Positions 1 to 12,139 of a DNA stretch of 64,000 bases are shown one piece after another. The notes below the pieces were generated by a model that saw nothing but the letters and a program-made list of their open reading frames with translations, had not been told where the DNA came from and made no database searches. Source of the DNA: Flavivirga eckloniae (lineage in GTDB: Bacteria; Bacteroidota; Bacteroidia; Flavobacteriales; Flavobacteriaceae); assembly GCF_002886045.1 (NCBI RefSeq), contig NZ_CP025791.1, positions 1,076,001 through 1,140,000 of the forward strand, in the 5' to 3' direction. How positions within the stretch are numbered: position 1 is the first letter of the stretch; each line of letters opens with the position of its first letter. Made by a program: the position numbers and the translations under genes.

Positions 1-198
1 CATGGTAAAATTCATTGGAATTTCCATACGCATAATACGCATAGAAGCCATGAGTCTAAAATAATGATCTTCCCAAAATAAAATTTTACCAAAACTTGCT
101 TTTATAGTTTCAAACAGGGCGTCACCATAACTGTAGCCTCTATTTTCAATAGGAAGAACACTGTTTTCTTCTAGAATATTTCCGTTAAAATTTATCAT
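1..198 (-). CDS. Aminotransferase class IV, N-terminal part (cut by window edge)
   Basis: The minus strand reads open from an ATG at 198 to the window edge (66 codons). It begins MINFNGNILEE and carries the motifs ENRGYSYGDALFET and FWEDHYFRL. These are the N-terminal hallmarks of the fold-type IV PLP enzymes (branched-chain aminotransferase, D-amino-acid aminotransferase, aminodeoxychorismate lyase). The catalytic lysine lies beyond the edge, so the subfamily cannot be told; in flavobacteria this short form is often annotated as a generic class IV aminotransferase. A TATATTTG box 40 bp upstream fits its own promoter. Confidence 0.8.
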   Translation of the reverse strand, partial: MINFNGNILEENSVLPIENRGYSYGDALFETIKASFGKILFWEDHYFRLMASMRIMRMEIPMNFTM

Positions 199-237
199 AA
201 AAAAAATCCCACTCTAATGGGTATTATAAGAGCGGGG

Positions 238-245
238 CAAATATA
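238..245 (-). promoter_or_regulatory. -7 box upstream of the class IV aminotransferase
   Basis: The minus strand reads TATATTTG, a full match to the Bacteroidota -7 element TAnnTTTG, 40 bp before the ATG at 198. A clear TTTG -33 element at the usual spacing was not seen. Confidence 0.45.
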
Positions 246-260
246 ATTTAAAATATAGAA

Positions 261-650
261 TTAAACAGAACCTAATACATGCTTTAAATCGGAAATTTGG
301 TTTTCCCAAAGCATCTTAGCTTCGTCAACTTCATCTTCTTCTGCAAAGTCTGTAATCATTAATGATACATCTTTTGTAATCTCATCTACCTGGATTCTTA
401 TTTCGAAATACGAAACCTGATCGTCTTCATCATTCAGCCATCTAAATTTAACACGTTCGCCGCTTTTCTTACTTAGCAATTTTGCTTGTTCTTCACTATC
501 ATCCCATATAAAAGTGAACAATTCACCACGAGAGTTTACGTTATCTGAAAACCATTCAGATAAACCAGAGGGAGTCGAAATATATTGATATAACAGCTGT
601 GGCGACGCGTGTATTGGAAACTCAATATCAAATCTAATTTTATCGTTCAT
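261..650 (-). CDS. START-like domain protein (AHSA1/polyketide-cyclase-like fold)
   Basis: A 129-residue cytosolic protein without a signal peptide. The opening IRFDIEFPIHASPQLLYQYISTP followed by GLSEWFSDNV is the usual start of the small helix-grip proteins related to SRPBCC/AHSA1, and the length fits the START-like family found across Bacteroidota. The family forms a hydrophobic ligand pocket; ligand and role are not known. It lies 62 bp downstream of the aminotransferase start in the same direction, with a promoter-like box between them, so it is probably transcribed on its own. Function beyond the fold is not inferred. Confidence 0.75.
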   Translation of the reverse strand: MNDKIRFDIEFPIHASPQLLYQYISTPSGLSEWFSDNVNSRGELFTFIWDDSEEQAKLLSKKSGERVKFRWLNDEDDQVSYFEIRIQVDEITKDVSLMITDFAEEDEVDEAKMLWENQISDLKHVLGSV

Positions 651-737
651 AAATACCTTAAAAATTTTATGATCCCAATATATACATTAATTGACAAGTA
701 TTACAACTATTTTTAATAATATTTTATTAGATATCTG

Positions 738-768
738 TTTGCTTACAATAATAATGTTTTTATATTTG
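738..768 (+). promoter_or_regulatory. Promoter of the tRNA gene
   Basis: TTTG at 738-741 and TATATTTG at 761-768 are separated by 19 bp. This is an exact match to the Bacteroidota primary-sigma promoter, placed 14 bp before the tRNA 5' end. Confidence 0.85.
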
Positions 769-782
769 CACCCGCAATTAAC

Positions 783-856
783 GGCGAGGTAGCTCAGTTG
801 GTTAGAGCGTCGGATTCATAACCCGGAGGTCGGGGGATCGTGCCCCCCTCTCGCTA
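783..856 (+). tRNA. tRNA-Met (anticodon CAT), CCA not encoded
   Basis: A cloverleaf can be folded: acceptor GGCGAGG/TCTCGCT, D arm GCTC/GAGC, anticodon loop TTCATAA with CAT, T stem GGGGG/CCCCC and discriminator A856. The 5' sequence suits an elongator tRNA-Met rather than the initiator. A tRNA-Ile read through a lysidine-modified CAT is a less likely alternative. Two oddities are visible. The T loop is ATCGTGC instead of TTCRANY, so the usual T54-A58 pair is swapped to A54-T58. The anticodon stem closes with an A31-C39 mismatch. Confidence 0.9.
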
Positions 857-871
857 CAAAGTAAACAAAGG

Positions 872-906
872 AAAACCCAGGATTTTAGAAGATCTTGGTT
901 TTTTTG
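872..906 (+). terminator. Rho-independent terminator after tRNA-Met
   Basis: A hairpin of roughly AAACCCAGGAT pairing with ATCTTGGTTT (one bulge), followed by a run of T, begins 16 bp after the tRNA. Confidence 0.65.
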
Positions 907-983
907 CTTGGGTACAACATAGTTTGATTCAATTATCTAATATAATAATTGAGAATCAGATTAATCAAAATGAATAAAAAAGC

Positions 984-1517
984 TCATGCTAATTCTTTTT
1001 TAGATTTTATTTCTAAAATACCACTGAGACAAAACACAAAGGAAAAAATAAAACTTAATGATAACATTGAATATATAACTAATATCAAATAGTAGTTGTT
1101 ATAACTGTTTTTTATATCCTCCATATCTTTTCCAATTTGCTTAATGATATCTGAATGAGTATTCCATATTTTTAATTCTGAATCAGAAATACTTGTCCCT
1201 ATAAGAACGTTTGAATAGTAGCCATCATTATAATCCACTTTTACAACATATTTAAAGTGCATTATGGCTAATAATGCCAATAAAAATAGAGTGGCTAATA
1301 AAGATTTTATAAAATTCTTTTTAATTTTTTCTTTACAATAAAAAGCTCCCAATACAGCCAAAGCTATTATAAATGTTCCAAAAGTTTTAAAACCGTATAT
1401 TGGTTCTGGTATTATTTTGTATATGGCAAAGTAACCCAAAAAAGAAGTAACCACTGAACCTAATAAATGAGCATTTTTCTTTAGCTTATTCAAAAAGTTA
1501 GAGAAATAAATCGACAT
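984..1517 (-). CDS. Unknown four-helix membrane protein
   Basis: A 177-residue protein with about four hydrophobic segments, near residues 18-38, 43-61, 68-88 and 143-165. A polar stretch of some 50 residues separates the third and fourth. It begins 7 bp after the stop of the M48 protease gene and is almost certainly cotranscribed with it. No family was recognised. The tight coupling suggests a membrane partner of the protease, but this is inference from position only. Confidence 0.65.
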   Translation of the reverse strand: MSIYFSNFLNKLKKNAHLLGSVVTSFLGYFAIYKIIPEPIYGFKTFGTFIIALAVLGAFYCKEKIKKNFIKSLLATLFLLALLAIMHFKYVVKVDYNDGYYSNVLIGTSISDSELKIWNTHSDIIKQIGKDMEDIKNSYNNYYLILVIYSMLSLSFIFSFVFCLSGILEIKSKKELA

Positions 1518-1524
1518 GTTAGTT

Positions 1525-3735
1525 TTAGTTAAATTGATAATGACATTCTTGTGAGCAAGGTAAATCCTCTATAATCTCGATACCATTTTTCATATATTTT
1601 ACTTGATACCTCGCTCTGGAAACTGGAAAAGTTTTATCAGTAAATACTGGTTTCCAAGCCTTTTCATTGTTTCTGTTAACCCATCTTCTATAAAATACTT
1701 TAGTACCTTCTTTTTTAGAAGTTAAATTCATTTTTACCTTTTCTTTGAAATAAGCTAATGTTTCGAGTGTTTCAAAACACTGATTTGAATTTTTCATCAT
1801 ATCCGCTAGTTTTTTAGAGCCAGTTTCTTCTAATATTATTCTCTTTGTTTTCAAAATAAACGTTTCATCAAAACTAGCTGAATTACGGTTTAAATCCTCA
1901 ATTAAAGAATCAGAAGACAGTATTTTATATAAATCATCATTTAAAGCTTTATCTTTCAAAGAATTTATTTTCTTGAAATATAATATTGATAGTTTTATTT
2001 CATTTAAATTCAGATAAGCTTTTGCTATGTTTTTATAGAGTTTAATAAAAAAAGCTAGGTTTTCTTTTGAAGAAATTACATCATCTTCGATATCTAGCCA
2101 AATTCTTAATGCATTTTTCTTTTCTAAATTATTCCCTTTATCGTACATTTTTTCAGCTTTATAATATTTCTTTAATAATTTATTATTTATTATTTCAAAT
2201 CTAAAATGTTGGTCAAACTCTCCTTTATTAATATCATACAGACTAAAATCTTTATCTCTATAAGTCGTACTCAATAAGTAGTTAATATCACCAAGTCTTT
2301 TAATAACAAGCGGGTGTGATGTATATATGGTTTCTAAAAGACTTTCAACTAATATATCTATACCATCTTCAGTTAAAACACTATAATCTACCTCATCTAC
2401 TCTTATATTATTTATCATACTTAAGGTGGAAGTAAAAATATTATTCTTAAATTTTCGATCACTAGTTTTTTTCATCATAATCTTCCAAAAATTCGCGGCT
2501 TCTCTTGGGTCATACCCAGCTTCTATCATATAATACAAGCCCACTCTATCTGATTGTGTTTCATATCTTTTACTATATAAATTCATGACTGTTTCTGGAA
2601 TTGTACGCTCTAAAGCTGTATTTAAAGCCTTTCCTACCAGGGTACCTTCCCCAACATTCATTTTCTTTTTTACAGTCTGTTTTAACCATTTAGAAGTCTT
2701 TTTACCAATATTACTATTGGTAAATCTGGTGATCTTATACTCCTTTATACTGTGTTCATGTGTGACATGTGCAATTTCATGTCCTAAGACTGCAGCTAAT
2801 TGAGCTTCATTTTCCATAAGTTTTAACAAACCAGTATTTATAAATATCATCCCATTGGGCAGTGCAAAGGCATTAGGTATATCACTTTCAATAACGTAAA
2901 ACCTAAAAATCACTTTGTGTTCTTTAGAAAAACTCTCTTCTTTAGCATAAACAGGTAATACATTATTCCCTATCATATTAATATAACCTTGAACCCGGAT
3001 ATCATCTAATAATTTAAATTCTAAATTCCCTAGTTTTATGGTACCATTATGCAATCCGTTAGCCGCTTTAAACACATTACTTGGTATGCTTTTAAATTGA
3101 TTCAGGTTAGTGGCATCAAAATCATTGGATAAGCTTAGCATAAATTCCTGATCTACTTTACCATAAGTGTTTTTACAAACCTCTATTTTAGATGCCATAT
3201 AAACACCATTATCATTTCGATCTACATAAACGGTTAAAAAACTTCCTAACTGTAGCTCGTTAAAACCTAAAAAGCTTCTTCCTTTGCTACAAGCACAATC
3301 AGATCCTCCGTTGCATTTAATAGTAGTTTTATCGGTTAATGCTACTTTTCTCCCATCTATAATTGCTGTATCACCTTTATAAGATTCAATAACGCCCTCA
3401 AACTTTTTTATATCTCCATATTCATCTTTATTAAGTGATACTTTAGTTAATACTCTTTTCCTACTTTCTATAACTATAGCAACATCTACAATACTTCCTA
3501 TGAAAATTTTTTCTTTAGAAATATATTTTTTCTCTCCAAGTAAAAATTTCGTTTTTCTCGTTACATCTAAAACAAACTCTTCACCGTCATAATTAACAGT
3601 AATAGTTTCATAAGGTTTATTAAACTCGAAAACAGTTGCTTCTTTCCAGATTTCTTCTTTTTGCGCTACTACTCTAGTCGAACATGAAAACAAAACGGTA
3701 ATACATAATTGAATATAAATTGATTTAAAATCCAT
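1525..3735 (-). CDS. Secreted M48-family metalloprotease
   Basis: A 736-residue protein with an N-terminal signal peptide ending near residue 25 (hydrophobic stretch, then RVVAQ). An N-terminal beta-rich region of about 250 residues contains a CxC pair (SDCACSKG). The peptidase core follows: H319-E320-I-A-H323 is the HExxH zinc site, preceded by ALPNGMIFINTGLL, and E392 in RYETQSD supplies the third ligand. This is the gluzincin layout of the M48/HtpX-Ste24 group without its membrane helices. A C-terminal region of about 300 residues is helical and may be TPR-like. The protein is probably periplasmic or at the outer membrane and may act in envelope protein turnover. It is first in a two-gene unit with the downstream membrane protein. 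Confidence 0.85.
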   Translation of the reverse strand: MDFKSIYIQLCITVLFSCSTRVVAQKEEIWKEATVFEFNKPYETITVNYDGEEFVLDVTRKTKFLLGEKKYISKEKIFIGSIVDVAIVIESRKRVLTKVSLNKDEYGDIKKFEGVIESYKGDTAIIDGRKVALTDKTTIKCNGGSDCACSKGRSFLGFNELQLGSFLTVYVDRNDNGVYMASKIEVCKNTYGKVDQEFMLSLSNDFDATNLNQFKSIPSNVFKAANGLHNGTIKLGNLEFKLLDDIRVQGYINMIGNNVLPVYAKEESFSKEHKVIFRFYVIESDIPNAFALPNGMIFINTGLLKLMENEAQLAAVLGHEIAHVTHEHSIKEYKITRFTNSNIGKKTSKWLKQTVKKKMNVGEGTLVGKALNTALERTIPETVMNLYSKRYETQSDRVGLYYMIEAGYDPREAANFWKIMMKKTSDRKFKNNIFTSTLSMINNIRVDEVDYSVLTEDGIDILVESLLETIYTSHPLVIKRLGDINYLLSTTYRDKDFSLYDINKGEFDQHFRFEIINNKLLKKYYKAEKMYDKGNNLEKKNALRIWLDIEDDVISSKENLAFFIKLYKNIAKAYLNLNEIKLSILYFKKINSLKDKALNDDLYKILSSDSLIEDLNRNSASFDETFILKTKRIILEETGSKKLADMMKNSNQCFETLETLAYFKEKVKMNLTSKKEGTKVFYRRWVNRNNEKAWKPVFTDKTFPVSRARYQVKYMKNGIEIIEDLPCSQECHYQFN

Positions 3736-4170
3736 ATTAATTTACAAATTAAAGTGTATTGTAATAAAAATCTTAAATGTAAGCATATCATTTTAAACAT
3801 TTTAGAATTTAAAATTATACTGAAATATCTAAATCAAAAAAGAAAGTTCTTTCTACTTAAGAGTCCCTGCGACATTTCTTCTTAAGTTTATTTAATAATA
3901 ATAGGAATATAGGAGCTTAACCTTTTTTTCAGGAACAACAAGGAAATAAAAACCCAAGATTTATAATCTTGGGTTTTACTTTTATAAAGCATACCTAACA
4001 AATCAAGATTATCTTATAACACTATCTTTAAAGATTTATCTGTTTAGTTTTAAGGAGACATTTCTTGAAGAACGATCGTTGTTGTTAACGGATATAACTT
4101 TAAATTTTTCAAGAGGTTCAATGCTCCCCACACAACCTACTCATCTTACGAACAAGGTACCTAAAAGGAT
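3736..4170. other. Gene-free stretch between the small gene at 4171 and the M48 gene
   Basis: AT-rich DNA of 435 bp. It holds the perfect hairpin at 3949-3977; no RNA gene or convincing ORF was seen. The open frame that enters from 4079 on the plus strand is a shadow of the minus-strand small gene. Confidence 0.5.
3949..3977. terminator. Perfect 12-bp hairpin, likely bidirectional terminator
   Basis: AAAACCCAAGAT, a 5-base loop and ATCTTGGGTTTT, with A/T runs on both sides. It lies 194 bp beyond the stop of the small minus-strand gene at 4171 and 214 bp before the M48 start, so it would insulate the M48 unit. Confidence 0.6.
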
Positions 4171-4380
4171 TTACCTTTTAATGCCTTCTTCTTCCCTATT
4201 CTTTTTATGGGCCTGCTCTTTTTGGTATTGCTTTACACCATCCTTAATTGCTTGTGTTCTATTTTTACTGGCACTCATACCTGTAATATCATTAGGTTTT
4301 AATCCAAGTTCTTTAGCAACCTGATACCCCCAGTTAAAATCTTTCAAAAACTCTTTTGATATTTTTGTTTTATCACTCAT
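4171..4380 (-). CDS. Small basic protein of unknown function
   Basis: A 69-residue, strongly charged, soluble protein (MSDKTKISKEFLKDFNWGYQ, then VAKELGLKPNDI). It ends in a Lys/Glu/Arg-rich tail. Composition and codon use look like a real gene, while the overlapping plus-strand frame gives an implausible Leu/Ser/Phe-rich product. No domain was recognised. There are no close neighbours on its strand. Confidence 0.6.
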   Translation of the reverse strand: MSDKTKISKEFLKDFNWGYQVAKELGLKPNDITGMSASKNRTQAIKDGVKQYQKEQAHKKNREEEGIKR

Positions 4381-4799
4381 AATTTAAAAAGTTTCGTGAA
4401 CATATAATTCAAGATTAGTTATCTGTTACTTAAAATTCAACATAAAGAAACCTTAAGTTAAAATTCTATAAAATTTTAATTATTAATGATTAATTAAGGA
4501 AGAGTGATGATTGTAAATATATACATTTTGCTCTTAACTTAAAATTTAATTTGTGCTTTACTAAACAAATTTGAAGGCCAAACTTTACTAGGGAAATTGT
4601 TTACCAAAGCTAATGCTTTTTTTACGGTTAAAGAGATTTGCGCCCATTAATTTAGAGAACATTAAACCGAAACTGAATAAAAATAATAGCTTGGTTCTAG
4701 TCTACCCGAAAAATCCTGTGGATTTTCCCCTGATTCGTTCCATGTTTTATTAAATTAGTTGTTTAACTACGTAACTATACACAAATCGTAAACGGTCAT
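4381..4799. other. Gene-free stretch upstream of the GH29 gene
   Basis: AT-rich DNA of about 420 bp. The 7-bp arms AAAATCC/GGATTTT with a TGT loop at 4710-4726 form a short hairpin about 75-115 bp before the possible GH29 starts. Short open pieces around 4550-4780 are broken by frameshifts. No confident promoter was assigned. Confidence 0.4.
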
Positions 4800-4838
4800 A
4801 TGGTTAAACAAACTAGAAAACGAATAATACGGTATAAT

Positions 4839-6407
4839 ATGATTAGATTAAAAGGAAGAATATATATAGTGTTAGTACTCTCGATAGCCTTAACAATAGC
4901 ATCCTGCAACAATAACAAAGCAAAAACAGATAGTAAAAAAGTAATCTTCGAACCGACATGGGAGTCTTTAGCAACGCATAATACAGAACCAGAATGGTTT
5001 AAAGATTCAAAATTTGGAATATACTTTCACTGGGGATTATTCACGGTTCCAGAGTATTATGATGAAAAGTACCCAAGATGGATGTATTTTGAAAAACTCC
5101 CCGTAAAAGGATGGGGAGGACCAGTTCGTCCTTACCATAATGAAACCTATGGAGGTATTGAAAACTTTAACTATCATGATTTTATACCAATGTTTAAGGC
5201 TGAAAAATTCAATGCAGCAGCATGGGTAGACTTATTTGAATTATCTGGTGCTAAATTTGCAGGACCAGTAGCTCAACATCATGATGGTTTTGCGATGTGG
5301 GACAGTGAAGTAAACCCATTTAATGCAAAAGATAAAGGGCCACATAAAGATATTACTGGTGAATTATTTGAGGAGTTGAAAAACCGTAATATTAAAACCA
5401 TTGCAACATTTCATCATGCCCGAAACTTAGCACGTCATGCAAAAGATACAACGCAATGGGCAGATAAGTGCACTGCTCCAATGATGTCTAACAACAGCTA
5501 CTATCCATACCACCCTCAATTAATAACATCTACCAAAGATCCTGAATTAAAGTATTTGTACGGAAATCTTTCAGAACAAGAGTTTAACGACTACTGGTTG
5601 AACCAGGTGAACGAAGTTGTTGATAAATATGCTCCCGATATGATTTGGTTTGATTCCTGGCTTCATTTAATCCCTGAAAATCATCGAAAAAAAATGGTAG
5701 CTCATCACTTTAATTCTGGTATCAACCGTGGACAGGAACCCGTTGTATTTTATAAACAACAAGATTTACCCAATAATATTGGTCTTTTAGATATTGAACA
5801 AGGCGGCAAAAAAGGAATATCAGAACAGTATTGGTTAACAGATATAACAATAACAAAATGGGGCTGGAGTTATACGGATAAATTAGAATGCAAGAGCGCA
5901 GAAATGCTGATTCGTAACATGATAGACGTTTGGAGTAAAAAAGGAGTCGTCTTATTAAATGTATCCCCTCGTGCTAGTGGAGCAATACCGAATGAGCAGC
6001 AAGATGTTCTAAAATCTATTGGTAGCTGGATAAAAAAACACAAAGAAGCGGTTTATGGAACAAGAACTCATACAACGTATGGTTACGGAATCGCTGCTTC
6101 AGAAGATAATGTTCATGGTGGACAATCTGCTACAATGAAATACACTAAAGACGACATACGATTTACAACATCAAAAGATAAAAAGACCTTATACATTTAT
6201 ATTCTAGGGCTTCCTGATGAAAAAATGAATATAGAAATTAGACATGTAATAGATAATTCGAAAAACCAATCCATTAAAAATGTCGCTTTAGTTGGCAGTA
6301 AAACTGAGATAAAGTGGTCTATAGATGGTGATAATCTTACTGTGACAACTCCAGAAGCTTCTGAGATGGACGAGATTGCAACTGTTTTTAAGGTAGCGTT
6401 TAAATAA
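4839..6407 (+). CDS. GH29 alpha-L-fucosidase-family lipoprotein
   Basis: A glycoside hydrolase of family GH29, retaining enzymes that remove terminal alpha-L-fucose (some members act on alpha-L-galactose). Motifs seen: WFKDSKFGIYFHWG near the N terminus, AQHHDGFAMWDS, and PDMIWFDSW with the nucleophile Asp at 5652-5654. A C-terminal beta domain follows, about 520 residues in all, which is usual for the family. I prefer the ATG at 4839 because it gives a compact lipoprotein signal (basic start, hydrophobic core, lipobox TIASC); an in-frame ATG at 4800 adds 13 residues. The mature protein is probably an outer-membrane or periplasmic lipoprotein. The gene stands alone on the plus strand and converges on the minus-strand glycan operon, which carries a second GH29. 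Confidence 0.9.
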   Translation: MIRLKGRIYIVLVLSIALTIASCNNNKAKTDSKKVIFEPTWESLATHNTEPEWFKDSKFGIYFHWGLFTVPEYYDEKYPRWMYFEKLPVKGWGGPVRPYHNETYGGIENFNYHDFIPMFKAEKFNAAAWVDLFELSGAKFAGPVAQHHDGFAMWDSEVNPFNAKDKGPHKDITGELFEELKNRNIKTIATFHHARNLARHAKDTTQWADKCTAPMMSNNSYYPYHPQLITSTKDPELKYLYGNLSEQEFNDYWLNQVNEVVDKYAPDMIWFDSWLHLIPENHRKKMVAHHFNSGINRGQEPVVFYKQQDLPNNIGLLDIEQGGKKGISEQYWLTDITITKWGWSYTDKLECKSAEMLIRNMIDVWSKKGVVLLNVSPRASGAIPNEQQDVLKSIGSWIKKHKEAVYGTRTHTTYGYGIAASEDNVHGGQSATMKYTKDDIRFTTSKDKKTLYIYILGLPDEKMNIEIRHVIDNSKNQSIKNVALVGSKTEIKWSIDGDNLTVTTPEASEMDEIATVFKVAFK

Positions 6408-6585
6408 TTGATACAACTTAAATAAGTTCAATCATTTAACATTTTTGATTATGTAACAATCTTTTTTTTTCATCCTTATTAAAAAGAAATTAAGATGAAA
6501 ATTTATGTTACACTCGTAATAGAAATCAAGACTCTTTAATCAAGCCACGAATTACACAAATTTACACGAATAAAGCCTCAACATA

Positions 6586-6610
6586 ATGAATAGCTCTCTA
6601 GACTATTCAT
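6586..6610. repeat. 8-bp inverted repeat
   Basis: ATGAATAG and CTATTCAT are perfect arms around a 9-base spacer in the convergent intergenic region. It may be a weak hairpin; it has no T tail. Confidence 0.4.
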
Positions 6611-6685
6611 AATCACGAATCAGGCTTTCAGTCTGTTTTTACAATCCAAACCCGATTTAATTCTATTATATTTCCGTGTTTTAAT

Positions 6686-6720
6686 TTACAAATAAGTAAA
6701 CTAAAATTACTTATTTGTAA
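6686..6720. terminator. Perfect 14-bp inverted repeat, possible bidirectional terminator
   Basis: TTACAAATAAGTAA and TTACTTATTTGTAA are perfect arms around a 7-base loop, between two convergent genes. The stem is AT-only apart from two G-C pairs and has no long T tail, so termination is plausible but not certain. Confidence 0.45.
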
Positions 6721-6835
6721 ACAGTTCATATTTAGAACCATTTGTGATAATTCGTGAAATTCAGCATTTAAGGGTTTTAGTAGCTTCCTTTTTAACTCAA
6801 AATAACTACACTATAAACAAGCAACTAGAGAACAA

Positions 6836-10090
<3,255 letters not shown>

Positions 10091-10138
10091 TTAGTCTTTT
10101 TTAATTTTAAATTTTGCTTTAAGGTTTTACCATGTATG

Positions 10139-11947
10139 CTACAAAAGGTTTACATACACATAATAGGTTCCTGCTAACGCTTTACCTTCACTATTAAACA
10201 TAGTTCCTTTTACTTCTGTATTTCCAGGGTTTAGGGGTATATCGAATATAATCCTCTTATCTTCTGGGTTAACTTCAATTGTCTTGGAAAATCCGTTTAC
10301 TTCTAACGTAATGGTCTCAATAGGCATCGGCGTAATCGTGTTGCCATAAATAAGTTTATCTATGCCACCGTTAGCATCCCAGGCATCCACATTTTTTTTA
10401 AATACCGGAACGCCTTGTATCTCAGTATCAGCTTCTCTAGGCCATCGCCTAACTTCGAATCTATACATCCCTTTTTTTGAAATGGTCACCTGCCAACTAC
10501 CTACTTGCGGACTCCCTTTTGCAACCTGTGCATGATTCCAAGGCACATTGGGTAAATACCAATCGGATGGAGTCAAAAATGTTTCAGGGTCGTCTGGATG
10601 TCCAATAATAAACCTAGGTCGATCGCGATCTCCGGGAGTAACTTTAGTCCAATAATCCTCATGCGACTCACGTATCTTTTTTACAATATCTGGATGCGCA
10701 TCTATCGCATTCTGTGTTTGTGCAGGATCGTTACTCATGTTATACAGTTCCTTGTCATCAACCAATCGCCATTCATTAGTCATTCCTACGGTATTTTCCC
10801 ATGATTCGGGTTTATAGTTTCGTTGGGTTTCTACAAATAGTGTACGTTCAGAAAGTGCTAATTCCGGATTAAAAAGTTGTTGTTTAAAACTACGTCCATC
10901 AAAATCTATTTCATTTTCCAACTTTAGCTTACATAAGTCTATTAATGTTGGTAATACGTCTATGTGAGATGTAAGGTCTTTTACGTCTTTATTCTGACTT
11001 AACGCTCCTTTTGGCCAATGTACAAAGAATGGCACCCGATGACCACCATCGTAAACCTGTCCTTTATGACCTCTCATTCCGGCATTAAACAGTTTTACTC
11101 CCGCTGTTCCTCCGTTATCACTCATAAAAATGAGAATGGTATTTTTTGACTGACCAGATTTTTCCAATGCTTCTCGTAATCGACCAATATTCCAATCTAT
11201 ACGTTCTATCCCAGCAAAAAAGTAAGATACATAGTTAGACACTTCCGAGTTCTCGTTATTCGCCCATGATTTGTCTGGTAGGGTGTGCGGATGATGAGGC
11301 AAATAAGTAGGTAGATACAAGAAAAAAGGCTTATCCTTTTCGTTTGTTTTATTTACGAAATCTATTGCTGCTTCGTAAAATACATCTGGGGCAAATCCAT
11401 TTCGTTGCTCTCGTTCTCCATTATGCCAGTAATAATCATTCACACGATCATTATCGAACCAATCATCGGTGGTTCCCGTACCACCATCGCCTTGTCCTAG
11501 CCATTCATCAAAGCCTCTGTCCATTGGACGATACGGATAGTTTGAACCTAAATGCCATTTTCCAAATAGCCCTGTTCTATAGCCTGCAGATTTAAAAACG
11601 TCTGCCATGGTAACTTCAGATGCACGCAAATGATTGCCACCACTAACCGTATGCCAAACGCCTACATGATGTGCATATTTCCCTGTTATAAGTGCGGCAC
11701 GCGTTGGTGCGCAAGTGGGATCGACATGAAAATCTGTAAAACGAACCGATTGTCCGTGTAACTTATCTATGTTGGGTGTTTTTATATACGGATTACCATG
11801 GCAGGCCAAATCGCCATAACCTTGATCGTCGGTAACAATTAAAATAACATTTGGTTGTTGAGTATTTGGCGAACAGGAAAGTACAGACAAAAGCAACCAC
11901 ATACTTGGTAATAAACTTTTTACTGAATATGTTCTATAACCCCCCAT
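10139..11947 (-). CDS. S1-family sulfatase lipoprotein
   Basis: A 602-residue formylglycine sulfatase of the alkaline-phosphatase superfamily. The lipobox SVLSC puts the lipidated Cys at 25. The metal-binding start is VTDDQGYGDL (D40, D41). The signature C79-A-P-T-R matches CxPxR, where the Cys becomes formylglycine. GKWHLG and the downstream MSDNGGTAG motif are also present. A C-terminal region of about 100 residues with beta character follows the catalytic domain. It would remove sulfate esters from oligosaccharides at the outer membrane or in the periplasm. The exact S1 subfamily and regiospecificity cannot be told by eye. It lies 48 bp upstream of the GH2 gene and 192 bp downstream of the GH29 gene; that gap may hold an internal promoter. 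Confidence 0.92.
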   Translation of the reverse strand: MGGYRTYSVKSLLPSMWLLLSVLSCSPNTQQPNVILIVTDDQGYGDLACHGNPYIKTPNIDKLHGQSVRFTDFHVDPTCAPTRAALITGKYAHHVGVWHTVSGGNHLRASEVTMADVFKSAGYRTGLFGKWHLGSNYPYRPMDRGFDEWLGQGDGGTGTTDDWFDNDRVNDYYWHNGEREQRNGFAPDVFYEAAIDFVNKTNEKDKPFFLYLPTYLPHHPHTLPDKSWANNENSEVSNYVSYFFAGIERIDWNIGRLREALEKSGQSKNTILIFMSDNGGTAGVKLFNAGMRGHKGQVYDGGHRVPFFVHWPKGALSQNKDVKDLTSHIDVLPTLIDLCKLKLENEIDFDGRSFKQQLFNPELALSERTLFVETQRNYKPESWENTVGMTNEWRLVDDKELYNMSNDPAQTQNAIDAHPDIVKKIRESHEDYWTKVTPGDRDRPRFIIGHPDDPETFLTPSDWYLPNVPWNHAQVAKGSPQVGSWQVTISKKGMYRFEVRRWPREADTEIQGVPVFKKNVDAWDANGGIDKLIYGNTITPMPIETITLEVNGFSKTIEVNPEDKRIIFDIPLNPGNTEVKGTMFNSEGKALAGTYYVYVNLL

Positions 11948-11998
11948 AGTTTTTTAAGCAATGTATTTTAAAATATACTCACTACACTATCAACAATG

Positions 11999-12018
11999 CC
12001 ATACGCTATAGCATATTG
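11999..12018. promoter_or_regulatory. Imperfect palindrome upstream of the sulfatase gene
   Basis: The core GCTATAGC is extended by ATAC/ATAT arms, in the 192-bp gap 5' of the sulfatase start. It may be an operator or part of an internal promoter; no matching -7/-33 pair was found. Confidence 0.25.
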
Positions 12019-12139
12019 AAATCGTAAAATATTGGTAAAACGTACAAAGATTGATGTTCTCTGTATACTGTTTTATTGTATTTGATTATTCCTGTCTTAA
12101 ATATCAACAACTCTAATATATTGCCTCAGATAGTCTTTA

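Larger units (their letters stand above)
6408..6835. other. Intergenic stretch between the convergent GH29 and GH2 genes
   Basis: A 428-bp region with no gene seen. It contains two inverted repeats, at 6586-6610 and 6686-6720, the second a likely bidirectional terminator. Confidence 0.5.

Noticed and set aside
2585-2803. Open frames opposite known genes, such as 2585-2803, 7341-7712 and those inside the giant genes
   Set aside because: They lie antisense or out of frame to genes with clear protein families, have odd composition and show no domains.
4079-4324. Plus-strand 81-codon frame
   Set aside because: It overlaps the better minus-strand small gene at 4171-4380, and its product is an implausible Leu/Ser/Phe-rich chain.
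4550-4780. Possible decayed coding remnant (plus-strand pieces such as LLNKFEGQTLLGKLFTKANA and INLENIKPKLNKNN)
   Set aside because: Each piece is only about 30 codons, the frames are shifted between them, there is no start signal, and AT-rich DNA gives such pieces by chance. A translated search could revive it.
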